Part shown: positions 51,929 through 59,473 of the stretch, in pieces
Layout of the letters: every line of letters starts with the position of its first letter
Numbering within the stretch: the stretch's first letter is position 1
Assembly: GCA_049802875.1 (NCBI GenBank)
Contig: JBARNH010000048.1
Coordinates: forward strand, 62,001-126,000
Source of the DNA: Lutacidiplasma sp049802875
GTDB taxonomy: Archaea > Thermoplasmatota > Thermoplasmata > Lutacidiplasmatales > UBA184
DNA length: 64,000 bases
Reading direction: 5' to 3'
Notes under the pieces: model-generated
Seen by the model: the letters and a program-made list of their open reading frames with translations, nothing else
What the model was told of the DNA's origin: nothing
The model's database searches: none
Position numbers and translations under genes: made by a program

Positions 51929-52063
51929 ATGTTCCGCTGTATTCGGTGCGGGGAAGCCCTCCCCTCGGACGCGAACCTTTTCGGCGTGCGGTGCGACAAC
52001 TGCGGCGGGAAGATCTTCACCAAGGAACACCCGAACGTCAAGAAGGTCCTGAAGGCGCGCTGA
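51929..52063 (+). CDS. rpoP: RNA polymerase subunit P (Rpo12/RpoP)
   Basis: A 44-residue zinc-binding subunit of archaeal RNA polymerase. Translating the + strand from the ATG gives CIRCGEALPSD, then VRCDNCGGKIF and a basic tail KEHPNVKKVLKAR. The two CxxC pairs bind zinc, as in Rpb12. The product is of normal length (about 45-50 residues). It follows L37Ae by 27 bp, the order seen in many archaea. It is very short and easily missed by gene callers. Its 3' end overlaps the opposing VOC gene by 26 bp. Confidence 0.93.
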   Translation: MFRCIRCGEALPSDANLFGVRCDNCGGKIFTKEHPNVKKVLKAR

Positions 52064-52466
52064 CCTCGCCGGCCTCCCCGGGCACGACCGGGCTCTGGAC
52101 CTCGATCCAGATCCCGTCGGGGTCCTCCACGAACCCGATCCAGTATCGCCCTCCTTCGATCCACGGCTCGACCGCGACCTTCGCACCCATCCCGCGCAGT
52201 CGTTCGACGGTCGCCCGGGCGTCCGCGACGTCGAGGCCGATGTGGTCCAAGCCCTCCCCCACGACGTACGGCGTGGCGTAGACGGAGTCGGGCGGGTAGT
52301 GGTTGAGCTCGAGCTGGAAATGCGACTCGGGGTCCTCGAGCCCGACGAAGGTCCCCCCGTGGCTCATCTGTCCCCGGCCGCGCTCACCGAGCCCGAGGCC
52401 CTCGCAGTAGAACCGGAGGGATCTCGAAAGGTCGGTCACGCGGATCCCGAGGTACGTGATGCTCAC
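52038..52466 (-). CDS. VOC/glyoxalase-family protein
   Basis: A 142-residue vicinal-oxygen-chelate protein, a paralogue of the one at 18592. It has MSITYLGIRVTDLSRSLRFYCEGLGL, FQLELNHYPPDSVYATPY, DHIGLDVADARATVERLR and FVEDPDGIWIEVQ, with the family metal ligands (His in DHIG, Glu in ELNHY and in WIEVQ). It is likely a metal-dependent lyase or dioxygenase with an unknown substrate. It is antisense and tail-to-tail with rpoP. Confidence 0.88.
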   Translation of the reverse strand: MSITYLGIRVTDLSRSLRFYCEGLGLGERGRGQMSHGGTFVGLEDPESHFQLELNHYPPDSVYATPYVVGEGLDHIGLDVADARATVERLRGMGAKVAVEPWIEGGRYWIGFVEDPDGIWIEVQSPVVPGEAGEVSAPSGPS

Positions 52467-52549
52467 CGTCGTTCCCCATGTCCCGAGCGGCCGCCGCCCA
52501 TATTCCCTTCCGCTCGAAACACCTAAGCCCGGGCGGACCGTGCCCGCGC

Positions 52550-53896
52550 GTGGCCCGGCCCACCGTAACGTTCCTGGGAGGGGTCCGAGAGATCGGCGGG
52601 AACAAGATCCTCATCGAGGACGGCCCGGACCGGATACTGTTCGATTTCGGCCAATCGTTCTCTCCCCGGATGGAGGAGTTCTACGTGGACTACCTTCAAC
52701 CGAGGTCGGCGAGCCCCGTCAAGGACCTCCTCGAGTTCGACCTCCTGCCGAGGGTCGATGGGCTGTATTCTCGCGAGGCGCTCGCGGACGCCGACCTCCC
52801 CTACCGGGCCCCGGAGGTCCACGGGATCTTCGTCAGCCACGCCCACGCGGACCATGCGAGTTACCTGAAGCTGATCGACCCCGAGATCCCCGTCTACGTC
52901 GGGGCCGGCACCCGACGGCTCTTGGAAACGATCGAGACGTCCACTCCGTCCGTGAAGTACGGGGACCACGACTGGAGGGTATTCGCCGACCGATCCACGG
53001 TCCGAATCGGCCGGCTCGAGGTCGTGCCGTTTCCCGTGGATCACTCGATTCCGTTCGCCTACGGGTTCGTGATCCGCAGCTCGGAGGGGACCGTGGTCTA
53101 CACGGGGGACTTCCGCCAGCACGGTCCCAGGGCGTCCGACACGCACGCCTTCCTCACGGCGGCGTCGGCGGAGTCGCCCGCGGCACTGCTCATCGAGGGG
53201 ACGCGGGCGGGACCGGACCACCGGAGGAACCTCAGCGAGGCCGGGGTCCGCGATGCCCTCGACCGAGTCCTCGAGAAGAGCTCGTCGCTCGCGCTCGCCT
53301 GTACCTACCCACGGGACATCGACCGGCTGCGGACCCTCCACACGGCCGCCCTCGAGGCCGACCGGGAGCTGGTCGTCTCGACCCGGACGGCGTACCTCCT
53401 CTCGGAGATCGCCCCGCTCTTCCCGACCGGCTCCATTCCGGTCGCGGGGACGACGCCCGGCGTCTCGGTGTACGCTCGAAAGAAGAAGCGATACTTCAAG
53501 TGGGAACAGGAGCAGCTCGAGGGGGCGGTGAGCGCCGACGAGGTGCGCACTCGCGGGCGGCGATACCTCCTGGCCCTCGACCTCCTGCACTTCCCCGAGC
53601 TGATCGAGCTCCGTCCCCCCCGGGGTAGCCCGTTCGTCCACTCGATGAGCGAGCCGTTCAGCGAGGACGATGTCAATGACCGCGTGCTGCACAATTGGCT
53701 CGACCACTTCGGCCTGGCGTTCCACCAAATGCACGCGAGCGGCCACGCTTCGGGGCCGGAACTCCGCGAGATCGTCCGCTCCGTCGCCGCCCGGGCCGTC
53801 TATCCGATCCACACCGAGCACCCGGAAGCGTTCGAGGGACCGGGGGTCCCCGTTCGCCTCCCCGAGCTGGGGAAGGCGTACCCGTTGACCCCGTAA
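52550..53896 (+). CDS. ribonuclease J (MBL/beta-CASP family)
   Basis: A 448-residue beta-CASP nuclease. Motifs: TFLGGVREIGGNKILIE, FVSHAHADHASYL (HxHxDH), TGDFRQHG, the beta-CASP region with HASGHASGPEL, and a late HTEHPEAFEG. The order and length fit archaeal RNase J (5'-3' exonuclease). The GTG at 52550 (VARPTVTF) is the start because a CACCTAAGCC box lies about 27 bp upstream. It follows the superoperon on the same strand, so exosome and RNase J sit within about 3 kb of each other. Confidence 0.93.
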   Translation: MARPTVTFLGGVREIGGNKILIEDGPDRILFDFGQSFSPRMEEFYVDYLQPRSASPVKDLLEFDLLPRVDGLYSREALADADLPYRAPEVHGIFVSHAHADHASYLKLIDPEIPVYVGAGTRRLLETIETSTPSVKYGDHDWRVFADRSTVRIGRLEVVPFPVDHSIPFAYGFVIRSSEGTVVYTGDFRQHGPRASDTHAFLTAASAESPAALLIEGTRAGPDHRRNLSEAGVRDALDRVLEKSSSLALACTYPRDIDRLRTLHTAALEADRELVVSTRTAYLLSEIAPLFPTGSIPVAGTTPGVSVYARKKKRYFKWEQEQLEGAVSADEVRTRGRRYLLALDLLHFPELIELRPPRGSPFVHSMSEPFSEDDVNDRVLHNWLDHFGLAFHQMHASGHASGPELREIVRSVAARAVYPIHTEHPEAFEGPGVPVRLPELGKAYPLTP

Positions 53897-53945
53897 CGGG
53901 AACCCTTCCGAGAGATTAAGCGTCCTCGCCTCTCTCAACCCGGCC

Positions 53946-54635
53946 GTGGGCGAGGAGCGGCTGTCGACCGGTATCCCGTCGGTCGATCGGCTGCTCGGGG
54001 GCGGCTTGGAGCTCGACTGCGTCACCGAGATCTACGGAGAGGGCGGCAGCGCGAAGACCCTCTTCTGCCTCGACGTCGCGACTCGTGTGGCTCGAGCGGG
54101 TCGCTGGGTCTTCTACATCGACACCGAGGGGGTGAGCGTCGACCGCCTTCGCTCCATCGCGGGGGATGAGCTCGAGAAGCTCCTCAAACGGTTCCTCCTG
54201 TCGACCCCTCAGAACCTCGCAGAGCAGGGCCGCGCCGTCGCGACCGCGTGCGCCCTGACCCGGGAAGGGAAGCGACCGGTCGGACTGATCGTGGTCGATT
54301 CCGCGACGTTCTACTATCGGCTGTCGCTCTCGGGCTCGGACGAGGACGACGCCCGCCAAGCCCTGAGCCTCGAGCTCGCGGACCTCGTGGTCACGGCGCT
54401 CCGAGCCCAAGTTCCGGTCGTGATCACCAACCAGGTTTGGCGGAGTCTCCGGGAAGGGACGCTGGAGCCCCTGGGGGGTTCCTTCCTCAATCACGCCGCA
54501 AAGACGATCTTGCGCTTCGACCGACTTCCCGGCGCCCGACGTCGAGCCGTGCTGCTCAAACACCGCTCGCTGCCCGAGGGAACCGCCGAGTTCCGAATTA
54601 CGAGCTCGGGCCTGGAAGGGATCGTCCCCGAGTAG
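53946..54635 (+). CDS. radB: DNA repair and recombination protein RadB
   Basis: A 229-residue RecA/RadA-like ATPase without the N-terminal DNA-binding domain of RadA. It shows LSTGIPSVDRLLGGG, Walker A GEGGSAKT (31-38), the Walker B-like LIVVDSATFYYRL and VVITNQVWRSLREG. This composition and size identify RadB, found in euryarchaeal lineages. It modulates homologous recombination, probably as a RadA mediator. The GTG start at 53946 lies about 28 bp after an AGATTAAGCG box. It is followed by ogt. Confidence 0.95.
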   Translation: MGEERLSTGIPSVDRLLGGGLELDCVTEIYGEGGSAKTLFCLDVATRVARAGRWVFYIDTEGVSVDRLRSIAGDELEKLLKRFLLSTPQNLAEQGRAVATACALTREGKRPVGLIVVDSATFYYRLSLSGSDEDDARQALSLELADLVVTALRAQVPVVITNQVWRSLREGTLEPLGGSFLNHAAKTILRFDRLPGARRRAVLLKHRSLPEGTAEFRITSSGLEGIVPE

Positions 54636-54666
54636 TGTTTCACCCCCTCTCCCACCGGTCACTGCA

Positions 54667-55290
54667 ATGGAAATAAGCCGGGAGCGCCTGCGAACGTCCG
54701 TGACGGCAACGCTCGAGGTCGCGGATGTGCCCACGCCGATCGGGACGTTCCGAATGGCGTACCAAGGCTCGACGGTTCGAGTCATCGACCTCCTGGAGCA
54801 AGGACACAAGCAGACCGGCATGCCCCTCGGGGCGGTACGGCGGAAACCACCGTTCCCCTCGGGCAGTCCTCCCCGTCAGCTCTACGACTATTTCCGTGGG
54901 ACTCGCTCGGCGTTCGACGTCGACGTCGACCCCGATACCGCCTCGTCATTCGACCGTACCGTCTGGAAGATGCTCCTCGACGTCCCCCCGGGACGAACGG
55001 TGACCTACGCGGAGCTGGCCCGCCGATCCGGATTCGCGGGTTCGGCGCGGGCCGTGGGAGGCGCGATGGCCCGGAACCCGATCCCCATCGTGATTCCCTG
55101 CCACCGGGTCGTCGGCACCGGCGGATCGATCACGGGGTTCGGCCTCGGACTTTGGCGGAAACGCTGGCTCCTCGACCATGAGGGCGCGTGGCCGATCCGG
55201 TCGCGCTCGGCCGACGGGCCGCGAGGCCGCGGTCAGCGGACACTCGACAGTGATCCGGGCAGCGGCCCCAAACGGCCGAGGTCACCATAG
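54667..55290 (+). CDS. ogt: methylated-DNA-protein-cysteine methyltransferase (Ogt/MGMT)
   Basis: A 207-residue DNA alkyltransferase. The helix-turn-helix region LARRSGFAGSARAVGGAMARNP and the active-site motif IPCHRVVGTGG, with the acceptor cysteine, are intact, followed by GFGLGLWRKRWLLDHEG. It repairs O6-methylguanine by a single-turnover transfer to cysteine. It is 31 bp downstream of radB in the same direction. The C-terminal tail after residue 175 is Arg/Pro-rich. The stop codon is followed directly by the first of three palindromes. Confidence 0.93.
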   Translation: MEISRERLRTSVTATLEVADVPTPIGTFRMAYQGSTVRVIDLLEQGHKQTGMPLGAVRRKPPFPSGSPPRQLYDYFRGTRSAFDVDVDPDTASSFDRTVWKMLLDVPPGRTVTYAELARRSGFAGSARAVGGAMARNPIPIVIPCHRVVGTGGSITGFGLGLWRKRWLLDHEGAWPIRSRSADGPRGRGQRTLDSDPGSGPKRPRSP

Positions 55291-55380
55291 CTACTACATG
55301 TGGTAGTAGGTAGTGAGATTCGTACCTACTACGGCTTGTAGTTAGTTCCGGTCGACCCAAGATACTACCGGCTGTAGTAG
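55291..55380. repeat. three TACTAC-N5-GTAGTA palindromes at about 35-bp spacing
   Basis: Copies: CTACTAC-ATGTG-GTAGTAG (55291-55309), CTACTAC-GGCTT-GTAGTTAG (55326-55345, one bulge) and TACTAC-CGGCT-GTAGTAG (55363-55380). Each has a five-base loop or spacer of different sequence. Centres lie at about 55300, 55335 and 55371, so the period is 35-36 bp. The region separates the ends of ogt (+) and fusA (-). It is A/T-richer than its surroundings. Confidence 0.75.
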
Positions 55381-55427
55381 CTAATTCTGCGGGAGGTTCG
55401 CGGAGTGGACTCCGCCGCTCGAGGGGA

Positions 55428-57629
55428 CTAACCGGCGTAGTACGACGCGTCGTAGGGTTCGGGCTTGAGACCGCGCCGCTGCCGGATCTCCGCGACGACC
55501 TTCGGCTGGAGTTCGTTCGGGACCGGCTCGAATCCCATCGACTCGGTCGACCAGAGCACCTTGCCCGCGGTCGCGCTGCGGATATCGGAAGCGAATCCGA
55601 ACAGTTCGGCGACCGGGACCTTGGCGACGACCGTCTGGAGATCCCCGACGCTCGTCATGTCCTGGATCTCTCCGCGGCGGCGCTGCAACTCCCGGGTCGC
55701 GCCCGCGAGGACCTCCTGGGGGACGTTGACGGTGACCTTTTGGAACGGTTCGAGCAACATCCGGTCGCCGAGGACCATCGCTCCGTAGATTCCCGACCTC
55801 GCCGCCGGGATCGTCTGCGCCGGACCGCGGTGGATCGAATCTTCGTGGAGCTTCGCATCCACGAGTCGGACCTTGAGACCGTAGACCTTCTCGTTGGCGA
55901 GCGGTCCGCGATTGACCGCCTCCTTGAACGCATCGACGATCAGGTCCATCGTTTCGTTCAGGTATTGGATCCCCTTCGTGACGTCGAAGAGGATGTTCGT
56001 CCCCTCGACGGCGATGATCCCTCGCCCTTCCTCGCGGGGCACCCCGAGCGTGTCGAGTTTGGCGACGAGGGTCTTCGTGTCCTTGAACGACTTCCCTTGG
56101 GGGATCTCTCCGTCCTTGATGGCTTGCACGACGGCGGCGGGCAGCGCTTCGACCTCGAAGTAGAACTTGTTGTGCTTGTTGGGCGACTTGCCCTCGAAGG
56201 GGCCCCCGGGGTGCTTCACCAGCTCCCGGTACACGACGATCGGCTTCGACGCCTCGATCTCGACCTTGTAGTCGTTGATGATCCGATACTGCGTGATCTC
56301 GAGGTGGAGCTCACCCATTCCCGAGAGGAGATGTTCCCCCGTCTCCGGATTGATCTCGACCCGGAGACTGGCGTCCTCCTTTCCGACCTTGCGCATCGTC
56401 TCGATGAGCTTCGGCAGGTCCGCCATCCGCTTCGGTTCGATCGCGACCGTGACGACCGGTTCGGAGACGTGGCGGATCTCTTCGAACGGCACCATCGCGG
56501 GGTCCGACGAGGTGGTGGTACCGGCAAAGGCGTCCGTGAGTCCGATCACCGCGCCGATGTTGCCGGCCGTGACCTCCTCGACCATCAGACGTTCCGGGCC
56601 CATGAACAGCGAAACGTGCTGGATCCGGTTCCGGATCTTCGTGCCGACGATCTGGAGCTCCATCCCCTTCTGAAGGCGCCCGGAGAAGACCCGGCCCGTG
56701 GCGATCTCACCGGCGTTCGGGTCCATCGTGATGTCGGTGACCATGAACGCGGTCGGTCCCTCGGTGTCCGTGTTCATCATGGCCTGGCCGATCGTCGACC
56801 CGATCTCGCCCTTCCAGATATTCGGGATCCGGTACCGCTGGGCAACGTGCGGGCTCGGGAGGTGCTTCACGACCATGTCGAAGATGACGTCGTTGATCCG
56901 CGCCTTCTGCGCGATCTCCTTGGTCCGACCGGTGGTGACGTACTCGATGATGTCCGGGAACTTGACCCCGGTCCGCTGCATGTAGGGGACGCTGATCGCC
57001 CAATTGTCGTAACCGGAACCGAAGGCGACCGAACCGTCGCGGGGGTCGACGGACCACTCGTCAACGAACTCGTCGGGCGCCATCTTGCGGATCAGCTCGT
57101 TGACCTCCGAGATGATCCCCGCGAACCGCTTTTGCAGCGCGTCCGAGGTGAGTTGGAGCTCCTTGATCGCGCGGTCGACCTTGTTGATGAACAAGACCGG
57201 CTTGACCTTCTCCCGCAGTGCCTGGCGTAGGACGGTCTCGGTCTGCGCCATCACGCCTTCGACGGCGCACACCACGACAACCGCCCCGTCGACCGCCCGC
57301 ATCGCCCGCGTGACGTCGCCGCCGAAATCCACGTGGCCGGGGGTGTCGATGAGATTGATCAGGTAGTTCTCCTTCTCGTACTCGTGCACAATCGTGACGT
57401 CGGCGTTGTTGATCGTGAGCAGCCGGGCCTGCTCCTGCTCGTCGAAATTGAGTAGCAGTTGCTTCCCCGCCAGCTCGTTCGAGATCATGCCGGCGGCGGC
57501 GAGCAGGTTGTCGGAGAGCGTCGTCTTCCCGTGATGGATGTGCGCAACGATGCCGATATTTCGGATCTTGTCGACGCTCCGCATCATCTCGGGAATGGCC
57601 TTCGCCAGTTCCGCCCGAATGTGGGTCAT
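55428..57629 (-). CDS. fusA: elongation factor 2 (aEF-2)
   Basis: A 733-residue EF-2 GTPase. G1 is IVAHIHHGKTTLSDNLL (31-45), switch regions include IDTPGHVDFGG (G3) and the G4 NKVDR motif. The diphthamide-bearing loop DAKLHEDSIHRGPAQTIPAARSG is present near the C-terminus. It drives ribosome translocation. In G1 the usual Asp in AHIDHGKT is His32 (CAT, one base from GAT). The start is ATG 57629 (MTHIRAELA). It is the last gene of rps12-rps7-fusA. Confidence 0.97.
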   Translation of the reverse strand: MTHIRAELAKAIPEMMRSVDKIRNIGIVAHIHHGKTTLSDNLLAAAGMISNELAGKQLLLNFDEQEQARLLTINNADVTIVHEYEKENYLINLIDTPGHVDFGGDVTRAMRAVDGAVVVVCAVEGVMAQTETVLRQALREKVKPVLFINKVDRAIKELQLTSDALQKRFAGIISEVNELIRKMAPDEFVDEWSVDPRDGSVAFGSGYDNWAISVPYMQRTGVKFPDIIEYVTTGRTKEIAQKARINDVIFDMVVKHLPSPHVAQRYRIPNIWKGEIGSTIGQAMMNTDTEGPTAFMVTDITMDPNAGEIATGRVFSGRLQKGMELQIVGTKIRNRIQHVSLFMGPERLMVEEVTAGNIGAVIGLTDAFAGTTTSSDPAMVPFEEIRHVSEPVVTVAIEPKRMADLPKLIETMRKVGKEDASLRVEINPETGEHLLSGMGELHLEITQYRIINDYKVEIEASKPIVVYRELVKHPGGPFEGKSPNKHNKFYFEVEALPAAVVQAIKDGEIPQGKSFKDTKTLVAKLDTLGVPREEGRGIIAVEGTNILFDVTKGIQYLNETMDLIVDAFKEAVNRGPLANEKVYGLKVRLVDAKLHEDSIHRGPAQTIPAARSGIYGAMVLGDRMLLEPFQKVTVNVPQEVLAGATRELQRRRGEIQDMTSVGDLQTVVAKVPVAELFGFASDIRSATAGKVLWSTESMGFEPVPNELQPKVVAEIRQRRGLKPEPYDASYYAG

Positions 57630-57651
57630 GTTCGAGGGATCCTCCGACGTC

Positions 57652-58314
57652 TCAGCGCGCCGACTGGGCGACGCGCTCGACCTCTTCCTTCCGGCCGACG
57701 GCGTAACTCGTGAGGTTTCCCTTCGCCGCGAGGCTGATCTCGTCAGCGAGGCAGCTGTAGATCGGTTTCGTGGATTTCCGGGAGGCCGTGATGGCGCCCT
57801 GGGCGATGTTCCGGATCGCCACATTGAGTCGGCGCGCGGGAGACGCGTCCACGGCGCGCGGCACGCTGATCCCACCGAACTGGAGACGGGTGACCTCCTC
57901 CCGAGGGGACGCGTTCTCGACGGCGTCCACCAGGAGCTGGAGCGGGTTCTTGCCTTCCTTCTTCGCGAGCTCTTCGAACGACTTCCGCACGGTCGCGAGC
58001 GCCTTCGACTTCTTGCCCGTGAACTTCTCGCCCTTCATCAGGTGGTTGGCGAGCCGCTCGACCAAATGCATCCGCGTCTTGAGGAACGGTTTCCCCGAGA
58101 GGCGCCCCTCGCTGTGGGGCGAGTAGACCGGGTGGAGGTAGAGGTACGGCAGGAGGCCCACGTCGTGCACCTCGAGCCCCTCGTACGGGTACTTTCCGAA
58201 CAGGGGAGGGACCGGGAACGGAGAGGGGGCCGCGGGCTGCGGGCGCTGGACGATCGGTCCGGCATCCTCGGTCGTCGGTTCCGGTGGCAGGATCGGCTCG
58301 GGGGACCCGCTCAT
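57652..58314 (-). CDS. rps7: ribosomal protein S7 (uS7)
   Basis: A 220-residue uS7 with a Pro-rich N-terminal extension of about 40 residues. The conserved core is NHLMKGEKFTGKKSKALATV, LVDAVENASPREEVTRLQFGGISVPRAVDASPARRLNVAIRNIA and a C-terminal SCLADEISLAAKG. It binds 16S rRNA at the subunit head near the exit site. It starts four bases inside the rps12 end (stop-start overlap) and precedes fusA. Confidence 0.96.
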   Translation of the reverse strand: MSGSPEPILPPEPTTEDAGPIVQRPQPAAPSPFPVPPLFGKYPYEGLEVHDVGLLPYLYLHPVYSPHSEGRLSGKPFLKTRMHLVERLANHLMKGEKFTGKKSKALATVRKSFEELAKKEGKNPLQLLVDAVENASPREEVTRLQFGGISVPRAVDASPARRLNVAIRNIAQGAITASRKSTKPIYSCLADEISLAAKGNLTSYAVGRKEEVERVAQSAR

Positions 58315-58745
58315 CGCGCCGGCTTCTCCTTGCGCCCCCGGACGAGCTCGTCCAAGGACACTCCGTTGACCTGGATCACCTTGTAACGTACGCCGGGGAT
58401 GTCACCGTACGACCGCCCCATCCGACCTCCGATACCTTCGACGAGGACCTCGTCGTGCTCGTCGATGAAGTTGATGGCTCCGTCACCCACCGCGAACGCC
58501 GTGACCTGTCGGCCGTTCTTGATCAACTGGACCTTGATGCACTTGCGGATCGCGGAGTTCGGCTGCTTCGCCTCGACTCCGACCTTCTCGAGCACGATCC
58601 CCCGGGCCTGGGGCGCGCCTTCGAGCGGGTCGGACCGCTCCTTCAGATGCAACGTCCGCCGCTTGTAGTAGCGGTCGGACCAGCGTCGCCGCTGGCGGAG
58701 TGAGGCGAGACGGCCTGCAGTGTTGATACCGGACGGGGGAGGCAT
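58311..58745 (-). CDS. rps12: ribosomal protein S12 (uS12)
   Basis: A 144-residue uS12. It has LRQRRRWSDRYYKRRTLHLKERSDPLEGAPQARGIVLEKVGVEAKQPNSAIRKCIKVQLIKNGR, including the KQPNSA motif at the decoding centre, and ends GDIPGVRYKVIQVNGVSLDELVRGR. It heads the operon with uS7 and EF-2. The TATA element at 58777-58787 lies about 35 bp upstream. Confidence 0.97.
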   Translation of the reverse strand: MPPPSGINTAGRLASLRQRRRWSDRYYKRRTLHLKERSDPLEGAPQARGIVLEKVGVEAKQPNSAIRKCIKVQLIKNGRQVTAFAVGDGAINFIDEHDEVLVEGIGGRMGRSYGDIPGVRYKVIQVNGVSLDELVRGRKEKPAR

Positions 58746-58776
58746 GGGCGCCGAAGAGGCCGAGCCACTGGGTCGG

Positions 58777-58787
58777 CCTATTTAAGG
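58777..58787. promoter_or_regulatory. shared TATA element between rps12 and udg
   Basis: CCTATTTAAGG reads as TATA-like on both strands. It is about 32 bp before the rps12 ATG (58745) on the minus strand, and about 55 bp before the udg ATG (58840) on the plus strand. Only about 95 bp separate the two start codons. Confidence 0.55.
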
Positions 58788-58839
58788 TCGGTCCCGAGTG
58801 CGTCTCGAGGAGAGGACGAAGACGGGCCGGGAGGGGAGA

Positions 58840-59451
58840 ATGCGAGTGTTTACGTCGAGTGCGGAGGCTGGGTACGCGAGCCCGATCGCCGACGCGTGGC
58901 GAAAGCTCTCCGACGAGATTCGGAGTTGCCAGAAGTGCCGACTTCATGAGACCCGGACCCAGGCCGTGGTCTACCGGGGGAGCCTCGCCCCCAAGATCCT
59001 GTTCGTCGGCGAGGCGCCAGGGGTCGCGGAAGATCGCGAAGGGATCCCGTTCGTCGGTCGCTCGGGACAGCGGTTGGACGCGGCCGTCGCGCGGATAGGT
59101 TTGAGCGCGGAAGAGTACGGAGTCCTCAATCTGTTGAAGTGTCGACCGCCGGAGAACCACTTCGACCGCGCGGCGGCTCGCACCTGTCGACCGTACCTTG
59201 ACCGTCAGGTCCGGCTGCTCTCGCCCCGGGTGCTGGTTACGCTGGGTTCTCCGGCGCTCCATGCCTTCCTACCTGACGCCCCTCCAATTCTCCGGTCGGC
59301 CGGCCGACCCCGTTCGACCTCCTCCCGTCCGCTTTTTCCTCTGATCCATCCGGCCGCCGCGATGCGTTCTCGTCGAATGGCCGAGCGGTGGGCCCACGAT
59401 GTCGACGCACTCGGCCGCTGGCTCGCCCGTGGCCCCGCGCAACCCGTTTAA
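58840..59451 (+). CDS. udg: uracil-DNA glycosylase, family 4
   Basis: A 203-residue 4Fe-4S uracil-DNA glycosylase. IRSCQKCRLHETR and the later KCRPPENHFDRAAARTCRPYL supply the four cysteine ligands, GEAPGVAEDREGIPFVGRSGQ is the active-site motif 1, and HPAAAMR matches the motif-2 region. It removes uracil from DNA, important for thermophiles where cytosine deaminates. ATG 58840 (MRVFTSS) follows a GAGGGGAG ribosome site; a GTG at 58798 would be an alternative. polB starts 22 bp later on the same strand. Confidence 0.92.
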   Translation: MRVFTSSAEAGYASPIADAWRKLSDEIRSCQKCRLHETRTQAVVYRGSLAPKILFVGEAPGVAEDREGIPFVGRSGQRLDAAVARIGLSAEEYGVLNLLKCRPPENHFDRAAARTCRPYLDRQVRLLSPRVLVTLGSPALHAFLPDAPPILRSAGRPRSTSSRPLFPLIHPAAAMRSRRMAERWAHDVDALGRWLARGPAQPV

Positions 59452-59456
59452 CTCGG
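59446..59456 (+). promoter_or_regulatory. TATA box of polB
   Basis: A GTTTAACTC stretch about 25 bp before the GTG at 59474 sets the start of the polymerase gene, with a leaderless transcript likely. The stop of udg (59451) falls inside the same element. Confidence 0.5.
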
Positions 59457-59473
59457 GTCGGGCTCGCCGCGAC

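Noticed and set aside
55291..55380. CRISPR-like array
   Set aside because: Only three imperfect palindromes about 19 bp long, with 16-17 bp between them and no cas genes. The period is too short and the units are palindromic with variable middles.
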